Shown here: in pieces, positions 9,666-17,773 of the stretch | How positions within the stretch are numbered: position 1 is the stretch's first letter | How the letters are laid out: the number at the start of each line of letters is the position of its first letter | Assembly: GCF_012396365.1 (NCBI RefSeq) | Contig: NZ_JAAXPG010000001.1 | Location: forward strand, 423,149-487,148 | DNA from: Nocardiopsis alborubida | GTDB taxonomy: Bacteria; Actinomycetota; Actinomycetes; Streptosporangiales; Streptosporangiaceae | Direction of reading: 5' to 3' | DNA length: 64,000 nt | The notes under the pieces: generated by a model | What the model was told of the DNA's origin: nothing | Seen by the model: the letters and a program-made list of their open reading frames with translations, nothing else | Database searches by the model: none | Position numbers and translations under genes: made by a program

Positions 9666-10808
9666 GTGGCCGAGGCATACATCGTCGACGCAGTGCGCAC
9701 CCCCGTCGGCACCAGGAAGGGCGCCCTGGCCGCCGTGCACCCGGCGGACCTGGGGGCGCACGTGCTCAGGGAACTCGTCTCCCGGACCGGGGTGGACCCG
9801 GCCGCGGTCGAGGACGTCATCATGGGCTGTGTCAGTCAGGTCGGACCGCAGGCGCTCGACCTCGCGCGCACCGCCTGGCTCTCCGCGGGCCTGCCGGAGT
9901 CCGTCCCCGGCGTCACCATCGACCGCCAGTGCGGCTCCTCCCAGCAGGCCGTCCACTTCGCCGCCCAGGGCGTCATGTCCGGCACCCAGGACCTCGTCGT
10001 GGCCTCGGGCGTGGAGAACATGGGCATGGTCCCCATGGGAGCCAACGTCCAGTACGCCCTCGACAACGGGCTCGGCCTGTACGGCGACGGCTGGGTCGAG
10101 CGCTACGGCCTCCAGGAGATCTCACAGTTCCGCGGCGCCCAGCTCATGTGTGAGAAGTGGGGCTTCAAGCGCGAGCAGCTGGAGGAGTTCGCTTTGGAGA
10201 GCCACCGGCGCGCGGCCCTGGCGCTGGAGGCGGGCCGCTTCGACGAGCAGGTCGCCCCCCTGGCCGGAGTGGAGCGCGACGAGGGCGTGCGCCCCGACAC
10301 CACCCTGGAGAAGATGGCGGGCCTGAAGCCGCTGCGCGAGGGCTGGGAGCTCACCGCCGCCGTGGCCAGCCAGATCTCCGTCGGCGCGGGCGCGGTCATG
10401 ATCGCCTCCGAGCGCGCGGTCGAGCAGCACGGCCTGACCCCGCTGGCCCGGATCGTGCAGCTCTCGCTCGTGGGCGACGACCCCGTGTACATGCTCACCG
10501 CGCCCATCCCGGCGACCCGGATCGCCCTGGAGAAGGCTGGCCTGGGCATCGACGACATCGACGTCACCGAGATCAACGAGGCCTTCGCCCCGGTGCCGAT
10601 GTCCTGGATCCAGGAGCTGGGCGCCGACCCGGCCAAGGTCAACCCCAACGGCGGTGCCATCGCGCTGGGCCACCCCCTGGGCGCCACCGGCACCGTGCTC
10701 CTGGCCAAGCTGGTCGGCGAGCTGCACCGCACCGGTGGCCGCTACGGCCTCCAGACCATGTGCGAGGGCGGCGGCCAGGCCAACGTCACCATCATCGAGC
10801 GGGTCTGA
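9666..10808 (+). CDS. thiolase family protein (acetyl-CoA C-acyltransferase)
   Basis: This 380-residue thiolase cleaves 3-ketoacyl-CoA with CoA (or condenses acyl-CoAs in reverse). The nucleophile is Cys89 in DRQCGSSQQA. The C-terminal half has NPNGGAIALGHPLGATG with the catalytic His, and the second cysteine region CEGGGQAN. The GTG at 9666 is chosen because TTGGAGG lies 6 bases upstream and the protein then begins AEAYIVDAVRTPVG like its homologues. CEGGGQAN and the long loop region are typical of degradative thiolases in actinomycetes. With the dyad at 9615 it probably belongs to the same regulon as the dehydrogenase at 3815. A strong palindromic terminator follows. Confidence 0.93.
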   Translation: MAEAYIVDAVRTPVGTRKGALAAVHPADLGAHVLRELVSRTGVDPAAVEDVIMGCVSQVGPQALDLARTAWLSAGLPESVPGVTIDRQCGSSQQAVHFAAQGVMSGTQDLVVASGVENMGMVPMGANVQYALDNGLGLYGDGWVERYGLQEISQFRGAQLMCEKWGFKREQLEEFALESHRRAALALEAGRFDEQVAPLAGVERDEGVRPDTTLEKMAGLKPLREGWELTAAVASQISVGAGAVMIASERAVEQHGLTPLARIVQLSLVGDDPVYMLTAPIPATRIALEKAGLGIDDIDVTEINEAFAPVPMSWIQELGADPAKVNPNGGAIALGHPLGATGTVLLAKLVGELHRTGGRYGLQTMCEGGGQANVTIIERV

Positions 10809-10821
10809 GCTTCCTCGGCTG

Positions 10822-10853
10822 GAGGCCTGTGTGCTCGCGAGCACACAGGCCTC
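10822..10853. terminator. 32-base perfect palindrome, bidirectional terminator
   Basis: Sixteen-base arms (GAGGCCTGTGTGCTCG and its complement) abut without a loop and are followed by CTTTCCC. The element lies between the thiolase (plus, ends 10808) and the AlkX/YcaQ gene (minus, ends 10881), so it can serve both convergent genes. Confidence 0.8.
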
Positions 10854-10880
10854 TTTCCCGAACCAGGGTGATGACGGCGT

Positions 10881-12101
10881 CTAGCGCAGGGCCGGGCCGC
10901 CGACGCCGTTGGACAGGCCCAGCCAGGCGGCCATCTCGGTCAGCTGTTCGACCAGTTCGGGCACCGTCTCGGCGGGGGCGCCGTCCTCCAGGGTGATCCG
11001 CTGCGCCAGCAGGGTCCCCGAGGCGCGGTCCGCCTTGAGGTCCACACGCGCCACGAGGTCCTCGCCCAGCAGGAAGGGCAGCACGTAGTAGCCGTGCACC
11101 CGCTTGGCGGCGGGCACGTAGATCTCCAACCGGTACCGGAACCCGAACAGCTCCTCCGCCCGGTCGCGCGTCCACACCAGCGAGTCGAACGGGCTCAGCA
11201 GAGCCCGCGCCCGCACGCTCCGCGGCACCCGGGCGTCCCGGTGCAGGTAGGCCGTGCGGTCCCAGCCCCGCACCCGCACCGGCACCAGCTCGCCCGCCTC
11301 GACCAGGTCGGAGACGGCCGCCCGGGACTCGGTGTGCTTCAGGCGGAAGTAGTCGCGCAGGCAGGCCTCGGTGGCCACCCCGTGGGCGCGGGCGGCGATC
11401 GACACCAGTTCCCGGTGCGCCTCCTCCGGGGTGGTCTCCGGCGCCGCGTACACCTCCGGCGGCAGCACCCGCTCGGGCAGGTCGTAGAGCCGCTCGAACT
11501 GCGCGTTGCGCCCGTTGGAGGACAGGTCGCCGATCCAGAACAGGTACTCCAGGCACCTCTTGACCTCGGACCAGTTCCAGCCCCAGTGGTCCTTGGTGCG
11601 CGGCACGTCGTGCGCCAGCGCCGCCTCCACCTGCCGGGCGCTGGCCGGGCCGAGCCGCACCACCTCCTCCAGCACCGCCTTGACCAGTCCGGGCTTCTCC
11701 TCCCGGATGCGGTCCATCCACCCCACCCGCTTCTGGGCGCGGTTGCGCTCCATCCGGTAGCGCATGAGCTGGCGGGTGGAGGGCGGCACCAGACTGGCCT
11801 CGTGCGCCCAGCACTCCACCAGCCGGGCGGGCCCCGACCCGGCCGCGGAGGTGGTCGCCCGGTCCAGCAGGGCGGTGCCGTAGGCGCCCATGCGCGCGAA
11901 GACCGGCAGGTACTGGCTGCGGGCCAGCACGTTCACGCTGTCGATCTGGAGGATGCCCACCCTGCGCACCACCCGCGCCAGGTGGGCGAGGGTCGGCTTT
12001 CCGGCGGGCCTGGGGTCGCTGAACCCCTGGGCGGCGAGTGCGATCCTGCGCGCCTGGGAGAGGGAGAGTTCCGCGTCGCGGCGGGGGTGCGGTTCTGCCA
12101 T
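10881..12101 (-). CDS. AlkX/YcaQ-type DNA interstrand-crosslink glycosylase
   Basis: This 406-residue protein is a winged-helix DNA glycosylase of the HTH_42 family. The family unhooks interstrand crosslinks and removes bulky N7-alkylguanines. Near the N-terminus it has [13 protein letters not shown], that is Gln52-Ile-Asp54. By family knowledge this Gln-phi-Asp motif marks the AlkX/YcaQ branch, as opposed to Gln-phi-Gln in AlkZ/AZL enzymes that serve antibiotic producers. Three tandem winged-helix segments follow, for example [16 protein letters not shown] and [12 protein letters not shown]. The C-terminal beta part contains [20 protein letters not shown] and [19 protein letters not shown]. 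The start ATG at 12101 gives [13 protein letters not shown]. It is a single gene facing the thiolase and preceded by a pseudogene, with no biosynthetic cluster nearby, so housekeeping repair is likely. Confidence 0.88.
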   Translation of the reverse strand: MAEPHPRRDAELSLSQARRIALAAQGFSDPRPAGKPTLAHLARVVRRVGILQIDSVNVLARSQYLPVFARMGAYGTALLDRATTSAAGSGPARLVECWAHEASLVPPSTRQLMRYRMERNRAQKRVGWMDRIREEKPGLVKAVLEEVVRLGPASARQVEAALAHDVPRTKDHWGWNWSEVKRCLEYLFWIGDLSSNGRNAQFERLYDLPERVLPPEVYAAPETTPEEAHRELVSIAARAHGVATEACLRDYFRLKHTESRAAVSDLVEAGELVPVRVRGWDRTAYLHRDARVPRSVRARALLSPFDSLVWTRDRAEELFGFRYRLEIYVPAAKRVHGYYVLPFLLGEDLVARVDLKADRASGTLLAQRITLEDGAPAETVPELVEQLTEMAAWLGLSNGVGGPALR

Positions 12102-12146
12102 TGCGCCACCGTAACCCCGACCGCCGACAGTCCGCCCTCCCGGGGC

Positions 12147-12600
12147 TCAGCCCATGCGCCGGTGCTGGTTGTCTTCCTTCGACGGTCCCGGGACGGTCGG
12201 CGCGATCAGCGGCCCGGGCAGGGAGGGATCGACCACGCCCTCCTCCAGCCAGGTGTACGCGTCGTCCATCAGACGCCGGGACAGTTTGCCGTCCACGGTG
12301 TCGGTGTTGGACCACCGGCCCGTGAAGAGGGTGGCGATCGACGCGCTGGGAGTCGATGCCCTCGCAGAAACCGCGCAGGTCCGCCAGGAAGGCCTCGCCC
12401 CGGAGCCGCGCCTCCTCGTCCGGGCCGGTCAGGGGGTGGATCAGGTCCAGGCGCAGCCGTCCCAGGTACAGCTCCTTGGCGAAGCCGGGCCGCTGCCAGC
12501 CGCTCTCACGGGCCTGCTCCGCCACGGCGCGGGCACGGCGCTCGTCGACCTCGGGGGCGGGGTGGTGCTGGGTCCGTCCGCTGGCATGCGCGCTCCTCAC
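12147..12600 (-). pseudogene. acyl-CoA dehydrogenase remnant with large internal deletion
   Basis: The minus strand reads the N-terminus of a long actinobacterial acyl-CoA dehydrogenase (about 650 residues in full). From a GTG near 12600 it has VDERRARAVAEQARESGWQR, FAKELYLGRLRLDLIHP and FLADLRGFCEGIDS. Around 12325-12345 the frame changes and goes straight into the C-terminal end of the same family: LFTGRWSNTDTVDGKLSRRL, YTWLEEGVVDPSLPGPLIAP and a final KEDNQHRRMG with TGA at 12147-12149. About 500 residues, including all the FAD and substrate domains, are missing, and the junction is out of frame. It is non-functional. I base this on recalled family sequence; an alignment would place the joint exactly. 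Confidence 0.7.
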
Positions 12601-12831
12601 CGAGGGACAGTGGCATGTGCTCTGCATCACAGGACTACCCGCCGGTGTCGCTCCCACGCGCGGACACCGCGCGCCGGACCGGTGGCGGGCGTCGAAAAAC
12701 CTTTGGCCCAATGCGAACCTCCGGGGGTGGAAAGCCGTCCAACAGAACGCGACAGGAACGACCGGGCATGTGCCGGGAGTCGCGCACGCCCCGGTGCGGA
12801 GGACGGCCGCACCGGGGCCACGACCGCTTCC

Positions 12832-13137
12832 GTGCCCCGCGCCCCCGAGGAGCGGGGCACGGACGGTCCCTTCTTCGCGTTCTTCCCGGCGGGGGTCCCG
12901 CGCTCCCGTTGTCCACAGGTCCGATACGCCTACTCGCCGCAGGACCCGCCCTTCGTCCAGACCCCGTCGGACCACGAGCGGGACGGAGGGGAGTGCGTGC
13001 TGCTGGCCCAGGCGGACTACGAACTGTTCGGCGCCCCCGGCTGGACCGGGTACGCGGTGTGGGTCATGTACCGCCACGACCTGGAGGCGATGGCCTTCGC
13101 GAAGGCGATGGGCGGGGTGCTGGCCTCCCACCCCTGA
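12832..13137 (+). CDS. hypothetical protein, about 101 residues
   Basis: An open frame on the plus strand ends with convincing protein-like sequence (CVLLAQADYELFGAPGWTGY, VWVMYRHDLEAMAFAKAMGG). Codon bias in the last 75 codons matches the neighbours. The start is uncertain: the GTG at 12832 is used here without a clear ribosome-binding site, and the frame is open further upstream. I recognise no family. It may be a truncated gene next to the acyl-CoA dehydrogenase remnant. The stretch 12601-12831 has no other gene that I can support. Confidence 0.4.
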   Translation: MPRAPEERGTDGPFFAFFPAGVPRSRCPQVRYAYSPQDPPFVQTPSDHERDGGECVLLAQADYELFGAPGWTGYAVWVMYRHDLEAMAFAKAMGGVLASHP

Positions 13138-13201
13138 CGGACACGCGGGACCGGCTCCCGGCGGGGCCGGTCCCGTCACCGCCATGGCCTAGCCTTCTGC
13201 T

Positions 13202-14029
13202 GTGCGTATCGCGACATGGAATGTGAACAGTGCCCGGGCCAGGGCCGAGCGGATCGGCGCCTGGCTGGACCGGAGCGACGTCGACGTCCTCGCCATCCAG
13301 GAGACCAAGGCCCGGGACGACCAGTTCCCCGCCTCGGTCCTCACCGACCGCGGCTACGAGGTGGCCCACCACGGCCTGTCCCAGTGGAACGGGGTCGCGA
13401 TCGCCTCCCGCGTCGGCCTGGAGGACGTGCGGATCGGCTTCCCCGGCCAGCCCGGCTACGGCGACCCCGAGGAGGCCGAGGCCCGCGCCATCGGCGCCAC
13501 CTGCGCGGGCGTACAGGTGTGGAGCCTGTACGTGCCCAACGGGCGGGAGGTCGACCACCCCCACTACGCCTACAAGCTGCGCTGGCTGGAGGCGCTGCGC
13601 GAGGCGGGAACCGCCAGCCTGGCCGCCGACCCCGACGCCCAGATCGCCTACGTCGGCGACTTCAACATCGCCCCCCGCGACGAGGACGTGTGGGACATGG
13701 CCGCCTTCGAGGGCAGCACCCACGTCACCGAGCCCGAGCGCATGGCCTTCGACAAGCTGGTCGGCGCCGGGTTCGACGAGGTCGTGCGCGCCCACACCCC
13801 CGGCCCCGGCGTGTACACCTACTGGGACTACAAGGGCCTGGCCTTCCCCAAGCGCAGGGGCATGCGCATCGACTTCGTGCTCGCCTCCCCGGCGCTGCGC
13901 GACCGCGTCAGCGGCGCGAGCATCGACCGGGAGGAGCGCAAGGGCAAGGGCGCCTCCGACCACGCCCCGGTCATCGTGGGGCTGGACGGCGACAGCGGCG
14001 AGGCCGTGGCCGGGGAGGCGGCCAAGTGA
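13202..14029 (+). CDS. xth: exodeoxyribonuclease III
   Basis: This 275-residue AP endonuclease / 3'-5' exonuclease belongs to the ExoIII family of base excision repair. It starts MRIATWNVNS at the GTG at 13202. The catalytic metal ligand Glu34 is in IQETKARDDQFP, the Asp/Asn pair in YVGDFNIAPRDEDVWD, and the C-terminal general-base region in SDHAPVIVGL. The length is normal. Its stop overlaps the ribokinase start by four bases (GTGA), so the two genes are translationally coupled. That pairing is unusual functionally and probably reflects compact packing. Confidence 0.94.
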   Translation: MRIATWNVNSARARAERIGAWLDRSDVDVLAIQETKARDDQFPASVLTDRGYEVAHHGLSQWNGVAIASRVGLEDVRIGFPGQPGYGDPEEAEARAIGATCAGVQVWSLYVPNGREVDHPHYAYKLRWLEALREAGTASLAADPDAQIAYVGDFNIAPRDEDVWDMAAFEGSTHVTEPERMAFDKLVGAGFDEVVRAHTPGPGVYTYWDYKGLAFPKRRGMRIDFVLASPALRDRVSGASIDREERKGKGASDHAPVIVGLDGDSGEAVAGEAAK

Positions 14030-14931
14030 GCGCCGCGGCGCCGCGTGTGGCGGTCTTCGGCAGCGTCAACATGGACCTGGTCGCCTACGTCGAGCAGGTA
14101 CCCGCCAGCGGTGAGACGGTCACCGGCACGGCCTTTCGCCAGGTGCCCGGCGGGAAGGGCGCCAACCAGGCCGTGGCCGCGGCCAGGGCCGGGGCCGACG
14201 TCGCCTTCCTCGGCGCGGTGGGCGAGGACTCCTTCGGGGAGGACCTGCGCGCCAACCTCGTCGGCAGCGGCGTCGACGTGTCCGGGCTGCGCACGGTGCC
14301 CGGGGCCTCGGGGGTGGCGCACATCGTCGTGGACGGCGGGGGCGGCAACTCGATCATCGTCGTGCCCGGGGCCAACGGCGAGGTCACCGGCGTGGCCGCG
14401 GGCGACCCCGGGATCATCGGAGGTAGCGCGGCCCTGCTGCTCCAGCTCGAACTGCCCGTGGAGGCGGCGGTCTCGGCCGCGCGCACCGGCCGCGAGCTGG
14501 GCGTCCCGGTCTACCTGACCCCCGCTCCCGCGCGCGAGCTGCCCGCCGAACTCCTGGAGTCGGTGGACGTCCTGGTGCCCAACCAACACGAGGCGGCCGC
14601 GATCACCGGCCGTGCCGATCCGCGCGAGGCGCTGACGGCGCTGTTGGAACTGGTTCCGGAGGTGCTGCTGACCCTGGGCGAGGACGGCTCGCTCCACGGT
14701 CGCAGGGGGGCCGAGCCGGTGCACGTTCCCGCGCTCCGGGTGGAGGCGGTGGACACCACGGCGGCCGGGGACGTCTTCTGCGGGTCGTTCGCGGTCGCCC
14801 GTGCGGAGGGCCGCACGCCCGAGGAGGCCATGCGGTTCGCCGCCGCGGCGGCCGCGCTCTCGGTCCAGCGGCACGGCGCCAGTTCGTCGATGGCCTCCCG
14901 GGACGAGGTCGAGGCGCTGCTCGGCGGCTGA
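14026..14931 (+). CDS. rbsK: ribokinase (PfkB family sugar kinase)
   Basis: This 301-residue PfkB-family kinase phosphorylates D-ribose or a related sugar. The N-terminal GSVNMDLVAYVEQVP and GGKGANQAVAAARAG form the sugar site. NQHEAAAITGR follows in the middle. The anion-hole motif DTTAAGD has the catalytic base at Asp249; most ribokinases have DTTGAGD, so one Gly is replaced by Ala. It starts at the GTG at 14026, which overlaps the xth stop (GTGA). No ribose transporter is adjacent, so the substrate call rests on family similarity only. Confidence 0.85.
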   Translation: MSAAAPRVAVFGSVNMDLVAYVEQVPASGETVTGTAFRQVPGGKGANQAVAAARAGADVAFLGAVGEDSFGEDLRANLVGSGVDVSGLRTVPGASGVAHIVVDGGGGNSIIVVPGANGEVTGVAAGDPGIIGGSAALLLQLELPVEAAVSAARTGRELGVPVYLTPAPARELPAELLESVDVLVPNQHEAAAITGRADPREALTALLELVPEVLLTLGEDGSLHGRRGAEPVHVPALRVEAVDTTAAGDVFCGSFAVARAEGRTPEEAMRFAAAAAALSVQRHGASSSMASRDEVEALLGG

Positions 14932-14975
14932 GACCGCCGCGCCCCCGCCCCGGCTCCCGCGGGGCCCCGCGCGTT

Positions 14976-15005
14976 CGGGCACACGCTCCTCAGGGCGTGT
15001 GCCCG
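14976..15005 (+). terminator. hairpin between ribokinase and YceI genes
   Basis: Eleven-base perfect arms, CGGGCACACGC and GCGTGTGCCCG, are separated by 8 bases. The hairpin overlaps the last codons of the convergent YceI gene and is the only plausible stop signal for the xth-rbsK operon. Confidence 0.5.
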
Positions 15006-15598
15006 ATCTGCCTGAGGAAGGGGGCGGGGTCCTGGTCCTGGAGGCGCACCTCCAGCACGATGTCGACCGTGTCGCCGACCATGCGGCCTCCCCAGGGCAC
15101 CGGCCCGCCGTCGCCCACGCCGAAGTCCGAGAGGCGGATCCGGGTGGTGGCGGAGAAGAAGTGGCCGTGGGTGTCCTCGGGGGACGCGTAGTCCGGGGCC
15201 TCGCCCACCCACTGGGCGTCCAGCACGGTGGGCACGGTCGTGCCGTGGATGGTCAGGTCGCCGTACAGGCGAAAGGCGTGGCGGTTGCGTCGGCTCGGCT
15301 CCAGCCCGGTGGAGACGAAGCGCAGCTCGGGGTGGTGGTCCACGTCCAGGAAGTCGGGGGAGCGCAGGTGGGCGTCGCGCGCGCCCACGCCGGTGTTGAC
15401 GCTGGCGGCGTCGAGGACGACCTCCACCGCGGACCGTTCGGGCTCCTCCGCGACGGCGACGCGGCCCCATGCCTGGCCGAACGTGCCCTGGACCCGGCCG
15501 AAGCGCAGGTAGTGGGCGACGAAGATCAGGCTGGAGTGCAGGGGGTCGAGGTACCAGGTGCCGGGTCTGGGACCGATCTCCGCGGGGGCTGTTGTCAT
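14990..15598 (-). CDS. YceI family protein
   Basis: This 202-residue YceI-like protein is a lipocalin-fold beta barrel that binds isoprenoid or other amphiphilic ligands in characterised members. Typical segments are PGTWYLDPLHSSLIFVAHYL at the start, HLRSPDFLDVDHHPELRFVS in the middle and a C-terminal ILEVRLQDQ-type strand. There is no signal peptide, so it is cytoplasmic. The ATG at 15598 (MTTAPAEIG) has GGGAG upstream; the frame is open further but without similarity. In actinomycetes YceI proteins often respond to stress through MarR regulators. No regulator is adjacent here. Confidence 0.85.
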   Translation of the reverse strand: MTTAPAEIGPRPGTWYLDPLHSSLIFVAHYLRFGRVQGTFGQAWGRVAVAEEPERSAVEVVLDAASVNTGVGARDAHLRSPDFLDVDHHPELRFVSTGLEPSRRNRHAFRLYGDLTIHGTTVPTVLDAQWVGEAPDYASPEDTHGHFFSATTRIRLSDFGVGDGGPVPWGGRMVGDTVDIVLEVRLQDQDPAPFLRQIGHTP

Positions 15599-15868
15599 AA
15601 CCGTTTTCTCCCTTTTGTCCCATCTATGGCTTTTGTCCACATACCTTAGGTCTGACGTCCTGTCGGAGAACGAAGTTCCGGACCGGCCGCAGGCGAGATC
15701 TTCGACTCGGTGGCCGCGCACGCGCGGGAACCGCTCCTGGCGAGGCGGTTCGCCCCGTGTGAGATCTCCCGGAGGGTTCTGGGCGGCCGGAACCGGTCAG
15801 CAGCGCGACGCCGGGTGGGCACGGTGCGCGAAGGCCCGCACACGCACGGGTACCGGCGCGCACGCGAA
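15599..15868. other. intergenic stretch without a gene
   Basis: The region between the YceI start and the argS terminator holds the YceI promoter area, including a relatively AT-rich patch at 15599-15655. No supported coding sequence is present. The long open frames through it lack start signals and are antisense shadows. Confidence 0.5.
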
Positions 15869-15898
15869 GGAGGCCGGGGCGCCGCCGCCCCGGCCTCC
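15869..15898 (-). terminator. terminator of argS
   Basis: A 13-base perfect stem (GGAGGCCGGGGCG / CGCCCCGGCCTCC) with a 4-base loop lies 37 bases past the argS stop on the minus strand. Confidence 0.75.
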
Positions 15899-15934
15899 TC
15901 CACGCGCGCGTCCGGTGGACCCGCGTCCGCGCCG

Positions 15935-17680
15935 CTACATGTGCTCGGGAGCCTCCACGCCCAGCAGGTCCAGGCCCTGGACCAGGACCCGGAACGCCAC
16001 CGCGACCAGCGCCAGGCGCGACTCGCGCTCGGCCTCGCTCCGGGCGGTCAGCACCGGGCAGTGCTCGTAGAAGGCCGTCAGGGACTGCGCCAGCTCGAAC
16101 AGGTACGTGGACAGCCGGTGCGGCTGGAGCAGGTCGCCGACCTGCGCCACCACCGCGCCGAACTCCAGCAGCTTGAGCGCCAGGTCGCGCTCGGCGCCCT
16201 CGGAGACGCTGATGTCCCCCCTGGCCTGCGACAGCTCCAGGCCGCCCTTGCGGAAGATGGAGCGGATCCGGGCCTGGGCGTACTGGAGGTAGGGGCCGGT
16301 GTTGCCGGTCAGGGCCAGCATCCGGTCGAAGTCGAAGGTGTACTCGGTGTCGTGCGCGACCGACAGGTCGGCGTACTTGACCGCGCCGATGCCGACCTGG
16401 CGGGCGATCTCGGCCTGGTCCCGGGCGTCCAGGTCGGGGCGGTTCTGCGCGACCACCGCCGCGGCGCGCTCGACAGCCTCGTCCAGCAGCGCCATGAGGC
16501 GCACCGGCGCGCCGCTGCGCGTGCGCAGGATCTTGCCGTCGCTGCCCAGCACGTTGCCGATCTGCACGTGGACGGTCTCGACGCCCTCGGGCAGCCACCC
16601 GGCCTCGCGGGCGGCGGCCCACACCATCTTGAAGTGCATGGCCTGCGGGGCGCCGACCACGTACAGGATGCGGTCGGCCTTGAGGTCGTCCACGCGGTGG
16701 CGGACGGTGGCCAGGTCGGTGGTGGCGTAGCCGTAGCCGCCGTCGCTCTTGCGCACGATCAGCGGGACGGGCTTGTCCTCGCGGCCGGTGAAGCCCTCCA
16801 GGAACACGCACAGGGCGCCGTCGCTGACCTCGGCGATGCCCTTGGCCTCCAGCTCCTCGCACACGTCGGCGAGCGCGGCGTTGTAGCTGCTCTCACCGGC
16901 GAGGTCCTCGTCGGTGAGGGTCACGCCGAGCTTGGCGTACACCTTGTTGAAGTAGACCTTGGAGAGGCCGACGAGCTTGCGCCACAGGCGCAGCGTCTCC
17001 TCGTCGCCGCTCTGGAGGGAGACCACGCGGCGGCGGGCGCGCGCGGCGAAGTCGTCGGAGCCGGGGCCCGACGCGTCGAACTTGGTCCGGGCCGCCTGGT
17101 AGAAGGCGTTGGGGTCGGTGGTGACCAGGTCCGCCTCGGGGGAGTCCTCGCCCACCTCCAGCAGGTGCTCGATGAGCATGCCGAAGGGGGTGCCCCAGTC
17201 GCCGATGTGGTTCTGGCGGATGACGTTGTGGCCCAGGAACTCCAGGGAGCGCGCGAGCGCGTCGCCGACCACGGTGGTGCGCAGGTGCCCGACGTGCATC
17301 TCCTTGGCCACGTTGGGCGCGGAGTAGTCCAGCGGGATGTTCTGGCGCTCCTGCTCGGGAACCCCCAGCCGCGGGTCGTCCAGGAGCCGGCGGGTCTGCT
17401 CGGCGATCCAGTCCTCGCGCAGCGTCAGGTTGATGAAGCCCGGCCCGCTGACCTCGACGTCGCGGCAGACGTCGGCCACGTCCAGGTGCTCCATGATCGC
17501 CGCGGACACCTCACGCGGCTTTCGGCCCAGTCGCTTGGCGAGCGCGAGCGCGGCGTTCGCCTGGTAGTCGGCGAACTGGGACGGGCGGATGACGGGGTCG
17601 GTGTCGGCGAACTCGGGGCCGAAGGCGGCGCCGAGGGCGGACTGGACCCGTCGCGAGAGTACTTCCTGCGGGTCGGCCAT
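15935..17680 (-). CDS. argS: arginine-tRNA ligase
   Basis: This 581-residue class I aminoacyl-tRNA synthetase charges tRNA-Arg. The N-terminal Add1 tRNA-binding domain (about 1-90) precedes the catalytic core, which carries the HIGH-type motif SAPNVAKEMHVGHLRTT and GDWGTPFGML. There is no canonical KMSKS, as is usual for ArgRS; the equivalent loop is around KILRTRSGAP. The C-terminal anticodon-binding DALR domain ends in the typical LGVEAPEHM. The ATG at 17680 gives MADPQEVLSRRV. It lies 93 bases downstream of plsX on the same strand, with a small hairpin between. Confidence 0.97.
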   Translation of the reverse strand: MADPQEVLSRRVQSALGAAFGPEFADTDPVIRPSQFADYQANAALALAKRLGRKPREVSAAIMEHLDVADVCRDVEVSGPGFINLTLREDWIAEQTRRLLDDPRLGVPEQERQNIPLDYSAPNVAKEMHVGHLRTTVVGDALARSLEFLGHNVIRQNHIGDWGTPFGMLIEHLLEVGEDSPEADLVTTDPNAFYQAARTKFDASGPGSDDFAARARRRVVSLQSGDEETLRLWRKLVGLSKVYFNKVYAKLGVTLTDEDLAGESSYNAALADVCEELEAKGIAEVSDGALCVFLEGFTGREDKPVPLIVRKSDGGYGYATTDLATVRHRVDDLKADRILYVVGAPQAMHFKMVWAAAREAGWLPEGVETVHVQIGNVLGSDGKILRTRSGAPVRLMALLDEAVERAAAVVAQNRPDLDARDQAEIARQVGIGAVKYADLSVAHDTEYTFDFDRMLALTGNTGPYLQYAQARIRSIFRKGGLELSQARGDISVSEGAERDLALKLLEFGAVVAQVGDLLQPHRLSTYLFELAQSLTAFYEHCPVLTARSEAERESRLALVAVAFRVLVQGLDLLGVEAPEHM

Positions 17681-17710
17681 GCCCCAAGCGTACCGACCGG
17701 AGCCGCCTCT

Positions 17711-17730
17711 CCCGGCCCGTGCGGGCCGGG
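17711..17730 (-). terminator. hairpin between plsX and argS
   Basis: CCCGGCCC-GTGC-GGGCCGGG forms an 8-base stem with a 4-base loop in the plsX-argS gap. It could attenuate read-through from plsX into argS. Confidence 0.4.
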
Positions 17731-17773
17731 GCGTCCCGTCCGAGGGCCGTCCCCTCGCCAGGGGACCCGCCCG

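Noticed and set aside
10792..13185. Very long open frame on the minus strand through the AlkX/YcaQ gene and pseudogene
   Set aside because: It is an out-of-frame shadow over most of its length. Only the part over 12345-12600 carries real (pseudogene) sequence.
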